Of a stretch of DNA of 64,000 bases, positions 36,487 through 48,821 are shown one piece after another (position 1 is the first letter of the stretch; every line of letters starts with the position of its first letter). The stretch is from Stercorarius parasiticus (lineage: Eukaryota; Chordata; Aves; Charadriiformes; Stercorariidae), in contig VWZL01002517.1 of NCBI GenBank assembly GCA_013396915.1, positions 1,655,922 to 1,719,921 of the forward strand, read 5' to 3'. The notes under the pieces were generated by a model. It was not told the DNA's origin and ran no database searches. It was given only the letters and a program-made list of their open reading frames with translations. The position numbers and the translations under genes were made by a program.

Positions 36487-37934
36487 CTGGGGTTTTTTTA
36501 CTTCTTAATTCCTAAGCCCTATTCATATGTCTCAGAAATAGTCCCTGGGTCTTATTAAAATATATCCTTTTTTTGTTTAGGTTGAGTTCCAGTTTTTACA
36601 GAATGCTTTAAGCAACCTGGAAAACGTGTAGTTTTTTTTTAATTTAAATAAAATATATGATATTGTGGGTGTGTGGTTGGGCTGCTTCGCTGCCTGGGAG
36701 ATCACAGCTCTTCTGCTGGGATCTCGTTTGCCTTTGTTTGGTCTTTTACCTCAGGCAGTTGCAGGTGGCCCAAGTTTGTTGCTGGGGAAAACGGTTTGAC
36801 TCACTTGGACGATTTTCTCCCGCGTCTCTCTCCAAATGCGCTGCTGCTGCTGCTGCTGGCTTTTTGACCTTTAAAACCTTTGCTTTAGGACTAACGGTTT
36901 GCCGAGCTGTTTCTGCCTTGTCTCTGGTTGCAGCTCCCCTCGCCCAGCCGAAGTCTGCTGCCACGGTGGGCCACAGCCGTCGGGCTTTCCTTCGGGAAAA
37001 GTCCCCGTGGCCTGCCTGCCCCCTCTTGCCAGCCCCGGAGTGGTCACAGCTTTGGTGGGAACTTGGCACGTCGGCTGTTACCCCAGGATTTGGGCATCCT
37101 CCTCCACCTGTGCCGTACTCGAAGGCGCTGCCCTCCCGCTGCTTCCCATGTTTCTGTCTATAATCCAGGGGAAAAAAGGCTTCCCAGGACTCGCGCTTAA
37201 GAAATCACGGAGAATGTGATGATGACAGATCAATTTCAATGTCAACAGCTTGAAGTTCCCAGTGGAATAGGGGCTGCCTTGATGAAATGGCCCGTGGGGG
37301 GGGGGACCTGGGCTGCTGAGCTTCAGGCAGAGCCTGTGGCTGCGGCAGCCTCTGCCACGGCGAGGAACCGGGGCTGCTCAAAGGCAGACTAGAGGCACTG
37401 CAGCACTTTCGCCATCTAATGAATTTCAAAAGAGCAAATCCATGAATTTTAAATAAGTGTAAAACCACTGCCGCCCTCCCACACGGCTTCTCTTCCCAAG
37501 GTTGCTTATTTCGGCTGTGTGTGGCTGGGGCGCAGCCCTGCCCTGCCAGGGCTTTGCTGCCCTCTGCTGCCAGCGGAACACGGCTTCCAGCCAGGGGAAA
37601 ATAAAAAAAAATAAATCCCTCACCTCTAAAAGCGTAGGAAATTCGCTCATGTGTCGAAGTTCCTATTACCTGCAAGGTGCAGCTCAGGGTCCAAGCTGTC
37701 CCAGGAGCTTTGTGGTTCTGTGCCGCCGGGAAGGGACACGGTGAGAACTGGAGAGGAATGGGAAAAACTGCCTGAGAGTTATTTTTAAGAGCTTGGCTGG
37801 TGTTGCTATCAGCAGCTGAAGTGAGTAGGAGACGGGAAATGGGTTACAACAGACCTTTGTGGGTGAGCTGGGGACCACAGTTCTCCGAGGCCAGCAAATG
37901 GTCTTTGCTTGGACCAGTTTGAGTGGTTTTAAAA

Positions 37935-38072
37935 TCACAGGATGGTTTGGGTTGGAAGGGACCTTAAAGCCCACCCAGTGCCACCCCCTGCCCTGGGCAG
38001 GGTCACCTCCCACCAGCCCAGGTTGCTCCAAGCCCCGTCCAACCTGGCCTTGAACCCCTCCAGGGATGGGGC
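37935..38072 (-). mobile_element. CR1 LINE fragment, cut at a single N
   Basis: It begins TCACAGGATGGTTTGGGTTG and runs through CCTTGAACCCCTCCAGGGAT, the CR1 3' region in minus orientation. It ends abruptly at the N at 38073 and the next bases are unrelated. The truncation therefore coincides with an assembly join and may not be real. Confidence 0.92.
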
Positions 38073-39350
38073 NTTCTTAGGAGAAGTCTGGGATGAGAAT
38101 CTGCATTGGCTCTAAAGCTGGTGTGTGACTGAAGACCAAAGCAAGGAGCTGCAGCAGACTCCAGCACAGCCTTGTCTGCCGTTCCTTTGCTCCCGGTTGT
38201 GCCTGTGCGAGGTGAGGTGTGAGTGTGCAGCGCTGGGTGGATCTCCTGCCAACAGAAACCTTGGCATGGGGGGGACGGCGATGCCCAGAGCCCCCTCTGC
38301 TCCCTCCCTCCTGGGGGACCCGTCGTCAGCAAAGGAGCCACGAGAAGGCTGTGCTGTGATACTTGCAGTGGTGTTCCGGGAGGTACTGGGGGAACTGGGC
38401 TTGTGAACCAGATGCTCATCCTTCTGAAAGGGTACGTCAGATCTAGGAAAGGCTCAGGGAAGGGTGACAAAAATGATCAAAGGCTATATGGCTGTGTGTC
38501 ACCGCATGCCTGCTGGCCACGAGCTCCAGCAGCAAGGTTTGCGGGATAGATCTGACCCGTGCTTCCCCTTCCCAGCTTAAAAATGGAAGAAGCAACTGGT
38601 GACCGGGTGGGTTTGAGCATCCCAGCAGCGATCCAAGGCTGGCCCAGTCTCCAGTGGTGCTGATGAGCACTGGCTGGGGAGAGGCAGGTGCTGGTGTTTT
38701 CTCCTTGTCCCTTTCAAACCCGCTCCCAGCAGTCCCAGGCAATTAGTATGTTGTTGGACACTGAAGCACATCCCCTCTCCCACCGCAAGTCCTGTAGCCC
38801 AAGGCTATTGCATGGGATTTCATTGGGATGAAAATAAAGCACTGGCTGTATTGCCAGGGAAAGAATTGCAGGAGCCTGAACTGCAGGAGACGAGGTGTGC
38901 AGAGCTGGGGACTGCTGCTCACGCCCGCTCCGGTCCGTGTTACAAATGACTGTTGCTCCTGCTCTCGAAGATGAGACACGCGGTCGGTGTGTTTTTATTG
39001 GGGTAAAATAAGCAATAAGCAGCAAGAGATTTATTTTTGGAAAGCTCTTGCTCTGTGGTTGGCACACAGACGTATGTCATGGGTCTGCTTTCCTGCTTAG
39101 CACCTGACATTGCGCTGTACAAGAGCCGATGGCTCTTTGAGCTCTTCCCTTGTCAGAGACTCTTACAGGAAATCAATACGCGCTTCAGGCTGTAGATCTA
39201 GAGTTCTAAATAAAATACAAGAGCTTAACATGGCTATGATTGGCGGCACCTCCTGCCTCTCCATCCCTGAGGTGCGTAAGAGTCAGTCTGGAGCTGGTGC
39301 TGCCCAGGATGAGCCTCCCCGGCGCGGGGGCAGGGGCTGAGCCGCCTCCA

Positions 39351-39709
39351 CTGCCCCAGCTTTGCTTCCCCCCGGCCCCAGCTGCGATGGCGTCTGCCCC
39401 GGGGCCCTCCCTGTGCTGCCGTTCCTGGGGCAGGCATTGCTGAGGCATCTCCATGAGCGGCTCTTTCAGGCCCGGCTGGAAGGGCTGGCTTTCACTGCCG
39501 TTAATTTTGATTACCGGGCTGAGATAAGCCAACGCGATTAGTCCCCCTCCCGCGGCATCCAGCCCTCTTGCAGGAGCCTCTCTGGAGATGGCGCCGGTTG
39601 GCGACAGCTTCCCACATCTCTGCAGATTTCCATGGGCGGGCGTTTTGGTGGGTTATCCCTCCTGGTGCCGTGCCGATGGCTGGGGGCCGTCGGAGCCCGC
39701 GCTCCCCAC
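39351..39709 (+). repeat. Duplicated 359-bp block, copy B (WLS-DIRAS3 interval)
   Basis: It has the same orientation and length as copy A at 29029-29387, with four single-base differences. The start-to-start distance is 10,322 bases. Sequences outside the block differ, although a short GGCAGGCTGC match after the 3' end of both copies suggests the original unit was slightly longer and one copy has a small deletion. No tail, terminal repeat or coding frame is apparent. Confidence 0.95.
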
Positions 39710-42700
39710 TCGCTCGTGGGCAGGCTGCAGGTTCCATTTCTTTCTGAGTCGGCTCAGCTGACGCGTGATGGCTCCATGCAGTGAATTCCTTGCTGAGACG
39801 GTTTAAATATTGTCCTGTCCTTTAGCTGTTTCATCATCTCGAGTCAAGGAAAGTTTATATCCATTATAATAGCAGGCATTAGTGTTTTCTTATATTTTTT
39901 TCCATCCTGGTTTCATTGTGCTTAAAGCTCTCCAGAGTTTCCAGAGGAAGGGCGCTCTTCCAGTACAGATGAGGCTCTCTCCCGCAATGGATGTTATGTC
40001 TCAAAAATAGATGAGCCACTCCAGAACATTTTCTAATAAATATTTTACAGGCTGAACTGCATTCCCAAGTATCGGCACTGCGTGCAAGAGACATCCTTTC
40101 TGGTAAGCAATACGCGCCAGTGACACACATCCTCTGATTTTAATAATAATTTATGTAATTCCAGAGGAAAATTCTTTTTCTGCCTTCAGCTGCTGCCTCA
40201 TACCTCTCAGCAGGAATTAGTGACACTCAAAGCAATATTAAGAAGATGGCTGTACTGGCCGTGAGTATCAAGTTCCATCTCCCACCAGAAAAGAAAAGCC
40301 TTGGTGGGCTCCAGAGGAAAAGCGGTGGAAATGGAGCACAGTGAGGACAAAGCAGGACGGGTGCGCGTCCCCAAGCCTGGGGGTGCTGTGCTCCATGCTG
40401 TGCCCCGGGTCACTTGGACATCTCCCAGCAAGACCCTGAGGGTCTTCGGGAGCTGCTGGTGCCGTGCTGTGCCTCAGCAGCCAAGAGACCTGCCAAAAAG
40501 GGCGAGATCGCAGGGTGAACCACCCAGCTGGGTTCAGATGGGCTGCGGATGAGGACCAGGAAATCCATCCTAAACCTTGGAAGGCTTGGAAAATGTTGTC
40601 TGGGAATGGGATATCTGCCTCCAAGCAAACGTGGCTAGCTGAGATAGCAAATAAGCTACTAAGTACTAGTTAGCATTTCATTGTGGCTAATAAATACCTC
40701 ATAAACACCAGAAATGATGTTTCACAAATGAGCTCTGGGAGTGAAAGGCGGGTGAGAAAGGGAAGCTCAAGTGGACACGAGCCTCGCATGGATTAAAAAG
40801 GGCTGGTGACAACTTTTGTCATGGCCTTGCCGTGTTTTCGTCTGGTGCTGCCTGCAGACACTCGTGCCATAGCCCAGAGGACTCAGGGAAGTGAAGCCTT
40901 TGCACGGGGGAAGTCTCTACTCTTGCTGAGAAATCTTTGAATTTCCCCAAATAAATCCCTGCAGGAAATTAAACGCACGGGAGACTCTCACCGCCAAACG
41001 CTTGTAGTCAGGACAGCCCAGGTACCACGTGGATTTGGGAACCCCCAAGGACACGGACCTGGAAGCTGGGTGAGCTGCAGCGCCCTGATTTCACAGATTT
41101 GGGCCGGTTTGGGCGCAGGCATTACGTGCAGGCCTTGCTGAAATGGTTTTGATGGAAAACTATTGGCAAAAAAAGTGGCAAATCGAGGTTCAAGCTATTG
41201 GTTGCCCAAGGGAAAGAGCACCTTCAGCTTCCCAAGGCACGGTGGACCCTGCGCTGGGGATGGGAACGGGACGGAGCAGCTCAGGAACCGGCAGTATGGC
41301 TCCCCCAAAAATCAGATGGCAAGCGTGGTCAGCTCAGGAGTCGGCAGTCCCCAGCAAGTACTTCAGGAACAGCTTTTGTGTTGCAGCAGGCGGAAACACG
41401 GACTTTAAAGAGAGAATATTTGAGAGGAGGTGGGGAGAGTCAGGAGAGAAATGGGCACGGGTCAGCTGACGGTGCCAGCTACCTTGAGTGGGGTGTTCTA
41501 TAATCACATCTGGATTTTAAAACCAAGGTATTTTGGGATTGCAGAAGCTATAACAAAGTGAAAAGGGCTGCTGAATGAGAGCCTGTAGAAAATTGCTGCT
41601 GAGGTGACCAGGCAGATCTCCGTGAGTTCCTCCGCAGCGATATCTGCGCAGGAGCACGCTGCTGCCAGCACACGTGGGACCCCGCTCACCTGTGTCATAC
41701 CCATGGCCAAGCAGGACCATGCCTGTCCTCTGCGCTTCTTCTGGGCACCCTGCCACCCCAGCAGTGTGCCTCTGACATTTCACTACATGGGGCATTTGGT
41801 TTATGCTCGTAGTCTGACACACGTAATCTTACGTGGTTACCCAGAGGGCAACCCCTTGTATTTACACCGATGGGGTTGAGAACAGGTTTATTGAGATGAC
41901 TAATTAACAGCAGGAGAAAATCTCCTGAACAGCATCAGCTCTCCACATACTTGTGATTCAGCAGCTGTGATTACAGCATTAATAATTCCCTAATGTACTA
42001 GAAGTACAGTTTATTAGAACTAATTTCCACCCCTTTGTATTAAGCATGAAGCAATGTTGATTAGCATACTGTTAAAGAAATCTGCTTTATTCCCCTATTT
42101 TCTTCATTATTGTTATTATTTCATTATATCATTATTATTTCAGACAGGAACTTTGGAAGTAGCTCTGTGCAACTGGGCACCTTACTGGCTTTAGAGGCTC
42201 TTTTGAAAGTCTCAGTTCAAGTTCCCCTTACTTGTCGGAGGGATTTGATCCAAGTTCTATCCCAGGTGTTTCCGAGTACCTCGCAAAAATCAAGTGTTCT
42301 GCTTATATCTTGTGCAGCCGAGCCGAGAATCAGCCCTAATCGTTATCAGCAGCTGACGTGGGGATAGCTTGCTTCTGCGTCTAAAGCAGCTGGCCCAGGA
42401 GTTGAGCATCTGCTTTTATTTTCCCCTAGTAAATAACGCAGGGAATGATGACAGGACTTGACAGGGCTCCATGTTAAGATTGAAGCTACTTGAGAAAATC
42501 CTCTGGGCTTTTCGTGTGAGATAAAAAAATTCATAGCAGTATGAAATAGGTCCAAAGACCCTCTTTTTCTTTTTCTTTTTCTTTTTTTTTTTTTNATAGG
42601 AGGCAAGCGTTACCAGGCTGCTCAGTGAGAACAGACGTGGATGCAAATTAGATGGGAGAATACCCTCGAGTCAGTGAGGCAGCAAGTATCAGAGAAATCA

Positions 42701-44448
42701 GAAATTACAACCTGGAAAACCACAAATGGTTTTGGAAGAATAAGCTTGGGGAAGGACTGAGGAGTGTTTCCTCCACAAGTACTCACTTTAGGTGCTGCCG
42801 TACCTCCCAAAGCCAGACTTGGCTACAGACAGAAATTGCTTAAGTGCTTAACTAAGAGATAGAAACACAAATAGGAATGACGTGGCTGCAGCAGCCTTCT
42901 GCACAGCAGATGCAGGCTCGGTAACAGAGGCTACCACACTGGGGATGGGCCAGCTGGTAGATTTTTTCCATGAAAGTGTCCACGTAGAATAGGAAAGAAC
43001 TGGGGCCACCAGAAGTCAGGATGTGACCAGGCTGTGTATAATCCATACACAGCCCCAAGCGTAAATGGTTCGTGAAACGCGTTAATTTTTAGTAGGCTAA
43101 AAATGTGCAGCGGGAAGACAAGAGATGTGGCAGCGGGAAGATGCAGAAGCACGATGAGCGCAAACAGGACAGGAGAAACAAGCAGGAAAGCTTCTCAATG
43201 CCTTCTGGGCCCTTCCACTTGTTTTTTTTTTCCTTAAAGCAAGGAGAGACTTCTTGGAAAGGGAAGTGCTGCCTCTTCCGAAATTTGCCTGCTAAGACAA
43301 GAGCTGCAGTCTCGAAGACTGACACAAGGACATGCCTGTGCCGATGGAGTCTGGACTCATCAGGTACTACCCTGATGGTGACGTGGGACGGCACAGCCCT
43401 GCCACGGGTGGCTCATTAGCAGCAGCACCAACGTGTCTCTGCCTTATCTGCAGACGCTCAGCTGTTATTCCGCAGTTTCTCAGCAGCACCTGAGCCGCGG
43501 GGGGATTGCAGCCGCTGCTGCACTGACGGGGAAGGGTCTCACAGCGCTGACCACCTCCTCATGCAAAGCCAGTTTTGTTTCTGGCACAGGTCTGCTCTTC
43601 CCAAGTTGCTGCTCAGAACAAAGACGGACACACATCCAATAAAGCAGGCACTGGTGTGGGCGAAGGCTTCCTCCAGCATCAGGAAGAATGAAAACCATTC
43701 ATGGGCCTCAAGAAAAGTGCAAGCTCCTGTCGCACACACAGTCACGCTCACACCAAGGCTTTCTCCAGGAGCAGCAGTGCTGTGTGCCCAGCCCGGCTCC
43801 CCTCGGATGTGGGAGCCTGCGGCACAGCCTCTTCAGCATCCCTTCAGATGGGGACGAGGCACCAACATGAAACCTGCGCGGAGGTTCTGAATGGAGTGAT
43901 CCCCTTCTGTTCCTGCCCAGCGTTGGGCTGGTGGGATCAGACAGACCCTGGCACCAGCTGAGCAGCTGCAGAAATGGTTTCAAGCAGGGAACTGGACCAT
44001 TCTCTCCCTTAAAGGTCTGTTGCTTGATCCTGTCCCGTCCCTGAGTGAACAACTCCAACTGCTGCCTTAACACCCAATAATTCCTGTGTGGGGTGGTGAA
44101 AGGGCCGGTGCTGGTGGCTGTCCTGCAGGAAGGGAAGATGTTGGCCCCGGGAAACACTCCAGGGCTTTGCAATGTGTTGGCACCAAGACGCAAGCTCCCC
44201 TGCCTGCCCTCCCTCGTGCCAAGGAGGAGGTTACAGAGCCTGCAAGTATCCACTCAGCCAGGTCCAAGGCTTTAAGGTCAGGTCCTCAACAGGCATAAAC
44301 TGGCAGAAGTCTATTGTCTACAGCGAACACAAGAATAAAATACCATAGTAAAGCAGGGTAAGGTTTCTGGGGAGAGGCGAAAAGCCTCAAAGAGATCTTT
44401 GCACAGCCAATTGGCCCTGAGCAAAATCAATCTGTTCATTCATTGTCA

Positions 44449-44620
44449 CAGGCTGCCCAGGGCAGTGGTGGAGTCGCCATCCCTGGAGGGATTTAAAAGC
44501 CGGGCAGACGTGGTGCTGAGGGACACGGGGTAGTGGGGGTTTGGGCAGCGCTGGGTTGATGGTTGGACTTGATGATCTGAAAGGTCCCTTCCAACCAAGA
44601 CGATTCTATGGTTCTATAAA
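44449..44620 (+). mobile_element. CR1 LINE fragment, plus strand, 3' end
   Basis: It starts TCACAGGCTGCCCAGGGCAG and ends TTCCAACCAAGACGATTCTA followed by TGGTTCTATAA, the CR1 3' terminus with its octamer-like tail. It is the only plus-strand CR1 copy recognised in the window. Confidence 0.93.
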
Positions 44621-46541
44621 TCCCAGAAAAAGCAATTTTGCCTGGTCTGCTCCCAGTGGCACGGACAAAGCTGAGGCCGGTGGGTCAGTTGTGTTGGACG
44701 CTTGCACAAACTGGATTTTGGGATAGAGGAAAACTAATTTTAGCAATGGGAATTGTGCTTTTTTCAGCATTTTCTCCTTTTTGGGCATACTCCCTCTGTT
44801 CCAGGATTCGTCTGAGACCGCCTATAAGCATATTGCTCTCCAGCTCTAGCGCATGCAGGAGGTTTATAGAGCTTTTAACTTGCCAGGCACCTGCAATTGC
44901 ACTCCCAAGGTCATCCTCTGTGGAGGGCTTCCCTCCCTCTTCCACGGCGCCGCGCACAGCCCGCCCTGCGGCTGCCTGCCCTCCAAGGGCAAGCCTGGCG
45001 CTGGAGAGGCAGCGGGGAAGCGGGGAGCCTCGAGGGGGGACTGCTGGGAATCAAGCCTCGGACTGCGAGTGATGCCGCTCGCCTTTGGTCTGCCGAGGAA
45101 CGGCACAGCTCCCTGCCTACATCCCCGCTGGGGGAAACAGGCTCCCACCGCTGCCAAATTGCTCTTTGTAATTATACTACAACCTGCGTCAGTATAAAGT
45201 CTTCCCTCTCGCAGTTACTGCATTAATTTCATGCAGGATCCAAATCACAGCTACCTTAACCTCCTCCCCTTGGCTTTTACAGCTGTTTCCAGCTGCTCTG
45301 GATCCAATAGTGTCAATGTGGCAGAGCAACGTCCCACTGGGGAGTGATCCTTCACTTCCCTGGCTCTGAGCTTTCTAGGAAGGGCTGTGACAAATGCCCC
45401 CAAAGAGATCTAACTCTTTGACTTACGGACCTGAGCGTGCCCCAGGCAGAAGCTTGCGTACTCATCCCAGACTGCAAGCAGCAGCATCGCCCTTCTGTGA
45501 CGAGGATGTAATTATGGCTTTTGGACCAAGGAGTTATTAAGCACCCTGCGTTGGGATAAGCAATTATTTCTTAGAGAGTTTAGCCTGTGCAAGAGGAAGT
45601 CACCATCCATCTGCATGGGGAGCACAGGAGGAGCAGGGGACCAGAGCGAGCAAGCTTGCTGTCCTAGATGTGCCACCAAAGGGCCAGGCAGAAACGTGTG
45701 TGGTTGAGGTGGACGGGAGGCCAGGGTGGGCAGGTGGTCTGCAGGAGAAGCTGAGGAGAACCACGTTCCTGTAGACTTTCAGAAGTGTTTTATTTGCCCC
45801 TTTTAGAACTGTTATTCCCCAAACCAGGCCCCATGGTCCACAGAATCAGGGGAAACATCTATGGCACCGTCTTTAACCAGTTACAACTTCTGTGAAGGGG
45901 AAAGAGCTCTGGACTGTCTCCTCCTGAGGTCGGTGGCACAGGGACATCCTCAGGCTGGTGTACCGGCCCCTTTGGCTGCAGAGTTTGTCCTGCTGTAGTT
46001 AACTGTAACAACAATAAGAGTGTGAAGCTTTGCAAAAGGGTTTCTTAAACGTCCCTGTCTTGGGCAGCACAAGAGTTACAGATAAGACAGCCAGACCCTG
46101 AAGACACCCCTTGGCCAAGGGCATCCCCATTTTCAAGGCTCACGGTCACAGCTGAGCTCTGAACAGGGACATTTGTCCCCTTTGCTCTCTTCCTGCTGAA
46201 TGTCCTGGCAGCGGAGCACCACAAATGCCCTTTGTCACACTTTAAAATTGGCGTATTCCTTGTTTCCCAGGGTCTGGCCCTGTCTGAGTGCGCTGGCCGG
46301 GGACTGTCCTCTCCCCCGAGGTAGCTCAGCTCCACAATGACGACTCCCTGATGGCCACCCAGGGACCCGTGGCTTTTTGCAGACTTCCAGACAGGTCCAA
46401 GCCCGAGGTCATGCTCAGAAAAAAAAAACAATCTAGAAGAAAAGAGAGAAGAATTCTCATCCAGGCAATGCAACTCCCCCCTCCTGGACAGAGTCAGGCA
46501 CAGGGATGGTTTTAATTGTCATGGTGGGAGACATTAAGTGT

Positions 46542-46915
46542 TCACAGAATCACAGAATGCTTTGGGTTGGAAGATTTTAAAGTTCTAACACCCCTGCCCT
46601 GGGCAGGGACACCTCCCACCAGCCCAGGTTGCTCCAAGCCCCGTCCAACCTGGCCTTGAACCCCTCCAGGGATGGGGCAGCCACAGCTTCTCGGGGCAAC
46701 CTGGGCCAGGGGCTCACCACCCTCACAGCAAACAATTTCTGCCTGATACCTAATCTAAATCTCCCCTTTTCCAGTTTAAAACCGTTCCCCCTCATCCCAT
46801 GGCTCCCCTCCCTGCTCCAGAGTCCCTCCCCAGCTTTCCTGGAGCCCCNTCCTTCTCCTCAGGGCTGCTCTCCAGCCATTCTCCACCCAGCCTGGATCGG
46901 TGCTGTTAGTACAAG
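46542..46915 (-). mobile_element. CR1 LINE fragment
   Basis: It begins with two copies of the CACAGAAT tail unit, then GGGTTGGAAG and the CR1 3' region in minus orientation up to 'CCACCCAGCCTGGATCGGTG'. A single N lies at 46849. It is immediately followed by the LTR-like element upstream of DIRAS3. Confidence 0.93.
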
Positions 46916-47446
46916 CTGGGACTGGCTCTCCTCAGGGAATCAGAGCTAAACAAATCACACCTGTCAACATGACAAATGTTGAAGCCCTGCTGTTACCAAA
47001 GCGTGTCCTCAAAATGGTTAATAGTGACTAATGTTGAGATACCATGTGTATATACTCAGGGATAAGGAGGACTTCTATCCTTAAGCCTGTCAAGGATGAT
47101 AAAGAAAGAACTCCTAATCAAGGAAACCAAGAACTGTTAACATTCCTGAGGAGGAACGTTCTGGAACAGATCAACATATGAACCTTGACAACGCTACTAA
47201 TCAACATGTTTTGGAGAATTTAGCGAACTTGGCAAGATCATGAGGATTTAGAGTGTCCCAAGCTGAACCACCTTCATTAGACTACTAAAGATCACGCCCA
47301 TAGGCCAAGAAGACCCTAGACCACGTGAAGACCATTCCCCTGAGCATGTGTATTAGCTATAATTTGATTGTGCAAGCATACATAAATTACTGACCAATCA
47401 AATATAGGTAGGAGGTACGAATATGACAATGATGTTGTAAAACACG

Positions 47447-47453
47447 TATATAA
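47447..47453 (+). promoter_or_regulatory. TATA box of the putative LTR
   Basis: TATATAA, with the LTR AATAAA 76 bases downstream. It could act as a promoter directed towards DIRAS3. Confidence 0.45.
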
Positions 47454-47528
47454 ACTGTGCAGAAAGTCCCATTTGATGTGCTTGATTTGGGGGAAACCAC
47501 CGAGCACCCGGGAGCCTTGCACGACTGA

Positions 47529-47534
47529 AATAAA
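47529..47534 (+). terminator. AATAAA of the putative LTR
   Basis: Polyadenylation hexamer in the R region of the LTR-like element, followed by TGGGGTGTG. Confidence 0.45.
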
Positions 47535-48634
47535 TAATCAGTCTCATCCTGGGGTGTGACATTGGCCGTGCACTGCGGTGCACCTGGGGTGGTTTGCTAA
47601 TTAAGACACCTATATTAACCCGCTAATGGGCCAGGCCTTGCCCCTTGTGTGGAGGTTGGTGCGGTTTTGCTCTGGCTGTCTCCGGAGAAGCGAGTTTGGG
47701 TCTCACTGAGCTTCCCCCAATGGGGGCCGGCGGCCATTTTGGGGCGTGAGGGAGGGCCGGGCTCCGCGGGCGGGCAGGAGGGAAGGGGGCTGGGGAAAGG
47801 GCTGAACTCCACCGCCCACCGCTATGGCGGGGCTGCGAGACGGCACCCGGTGGCAGGGCGCCCTCTCCCGCCCGCCATAGCGGCCAGGGAGGCGGCTGGG
47901 ACGGAGCGGGGCCAGGAGGAGAACGGCTGCCGTGTGCCCGGCGCTCTCCCTGGGCCGTTTCGGGGTGAAGCGGGGGGGAGGTGGCCGCCTTCCCCGTCAG
48001 GCACCGGGTTATCCGGGATGCCTTCAGAGCGGGGTGCGGAGAGTCGGTGCCTGGGGAAATCTCTCATAAATGAGGAGAAATACAGCTCGCGATTGTGAAA
48101 TACAGCTCTCTATTTTATTGGCCGGTGTGAGGGAGCCATGTCAAAGTAGCGCACCTCAGTGGCCATAGCCCCAAAGGTTTGGCGGCTTCTCTGGGGAGGG
48201 ATGCGGTACCTCAGGTCGTCCCTGCCGCTTTTCGTGGCAGCGGGGGAGGAAAGCCGACCTGTATTTTAAGCGTTACAGCAAAATTAGCCGTAAGCGTGAG
48301 CTGGGGAGCGTGAGGTGGGTGACGGGCGGTAAATCCTGTCAGCGCCGGGGGTCTGCGGTGCTGAGGGAGGTGCTGGGGGGCGACGACGGGCACGAGCATT
48401 TGTGCACGGAATGAGAGGGACAGAGCACCAAAACTCGCCTCCTTTAACCAACAGATTCAGGTGGTTGTGTTGATTACGTATTTTTGTGGGGGAGAAGGCT
48501 GGATTTTTATGTAGGCGCAGGCAGGTCCCCTGCCCGGATGGGCAGGTTTACCCCCCCCCATCCCCGGAGCGGTGTCGCGCTCGGCCGCCTGCGCCGTGCG
48601 GTGCCCGGGGAGGTGGTACAGCCCGCTGCAGTGG

Positions 48635-48654
48635 CATCCATCCATCCATCCATC
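48635..48654. repeat. (CATC)5 microsatellite in the CpG island
   Basis: Five perfect CATC units within the GC-rich promoter or first-exon region of DIRAS3. Confidence 0.9.
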
Positions 48655-48699
48655 GGGGGAGGAGGGAGGCGGCGGGGGCGGCAGGGAGCCCCGCCGAGC

Positions 48700-48821
48700 C
48701 GCCCCTCCCCTCTCTCCCCTCCCCGCAGCGGCGGGGCTCCGGCCGGAGGCGGCGCAGCGTCCCCACCGCTGGCAGGCGGGTTCGGGCTCGGTTCGCTGGA
48801 CGGCGGAGCCCATGGCTACAG
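48700..48821 (+). other. DIRAS3: Probable DIRAS3 5' non-coding exon (start approximate)
   Basis: The end is set by a strong donor, GGTAAAAT, with the exon's last base at 48821. The matching acceptor after a long pyrimidine tract is CTTCTCCGCAG at 49046, giving a 225-base intron. The transcription start is not known, so the left limit is only indicative. Other DIRAS genes also have a non-coding 5' exon followed by a single coding exon. Confidence 0.6.

Larger units (their letters stand above)
34411..46541. other. WLS-DIRAS3 intergenic region
   Basis: No gene is supported. It contains two CR1 fragments (37935-38072, 44449-44620), duplicated block copy B (39351-39709), a (GTGC/GT)n-like stretch near 36462-36486, a (CTG)6 run at 36841-36858, and single Ns at 38073 and 42595. 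The remaining sequence shows no recognisable protein word on either strand. Enhancers for WLS or DIRAS3 could lie here but cannot be identified by eye. Confidence 0.7.
47032..47575 (+). mobile_element. Putative retroviral LTR (solo), plus strand
   Basis: The element begins TGTTGAGATACC. It contains TATATAA (47447-47453) and, about 80 bases later, AATAAA (47529-47534) followed by a GT-rich stretch. That promoter-then-polyadenylation layout is typical of an LTR U3-R-U5. The limits are approximate and no target-site duplication was established. No gag, pol or env is next to it. It lies directly upstream of the DIRAS3 CpG island in the same orientation. The family is not recognised. Confidence 0.55.

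Noticed and set aside
38420..38560. Possible internal CR1 piece (GGCTCAGGGAAGGGTGACAA)
   Set aside because: Only vaguely CR1-like, and too diverged to support without a repeat search.
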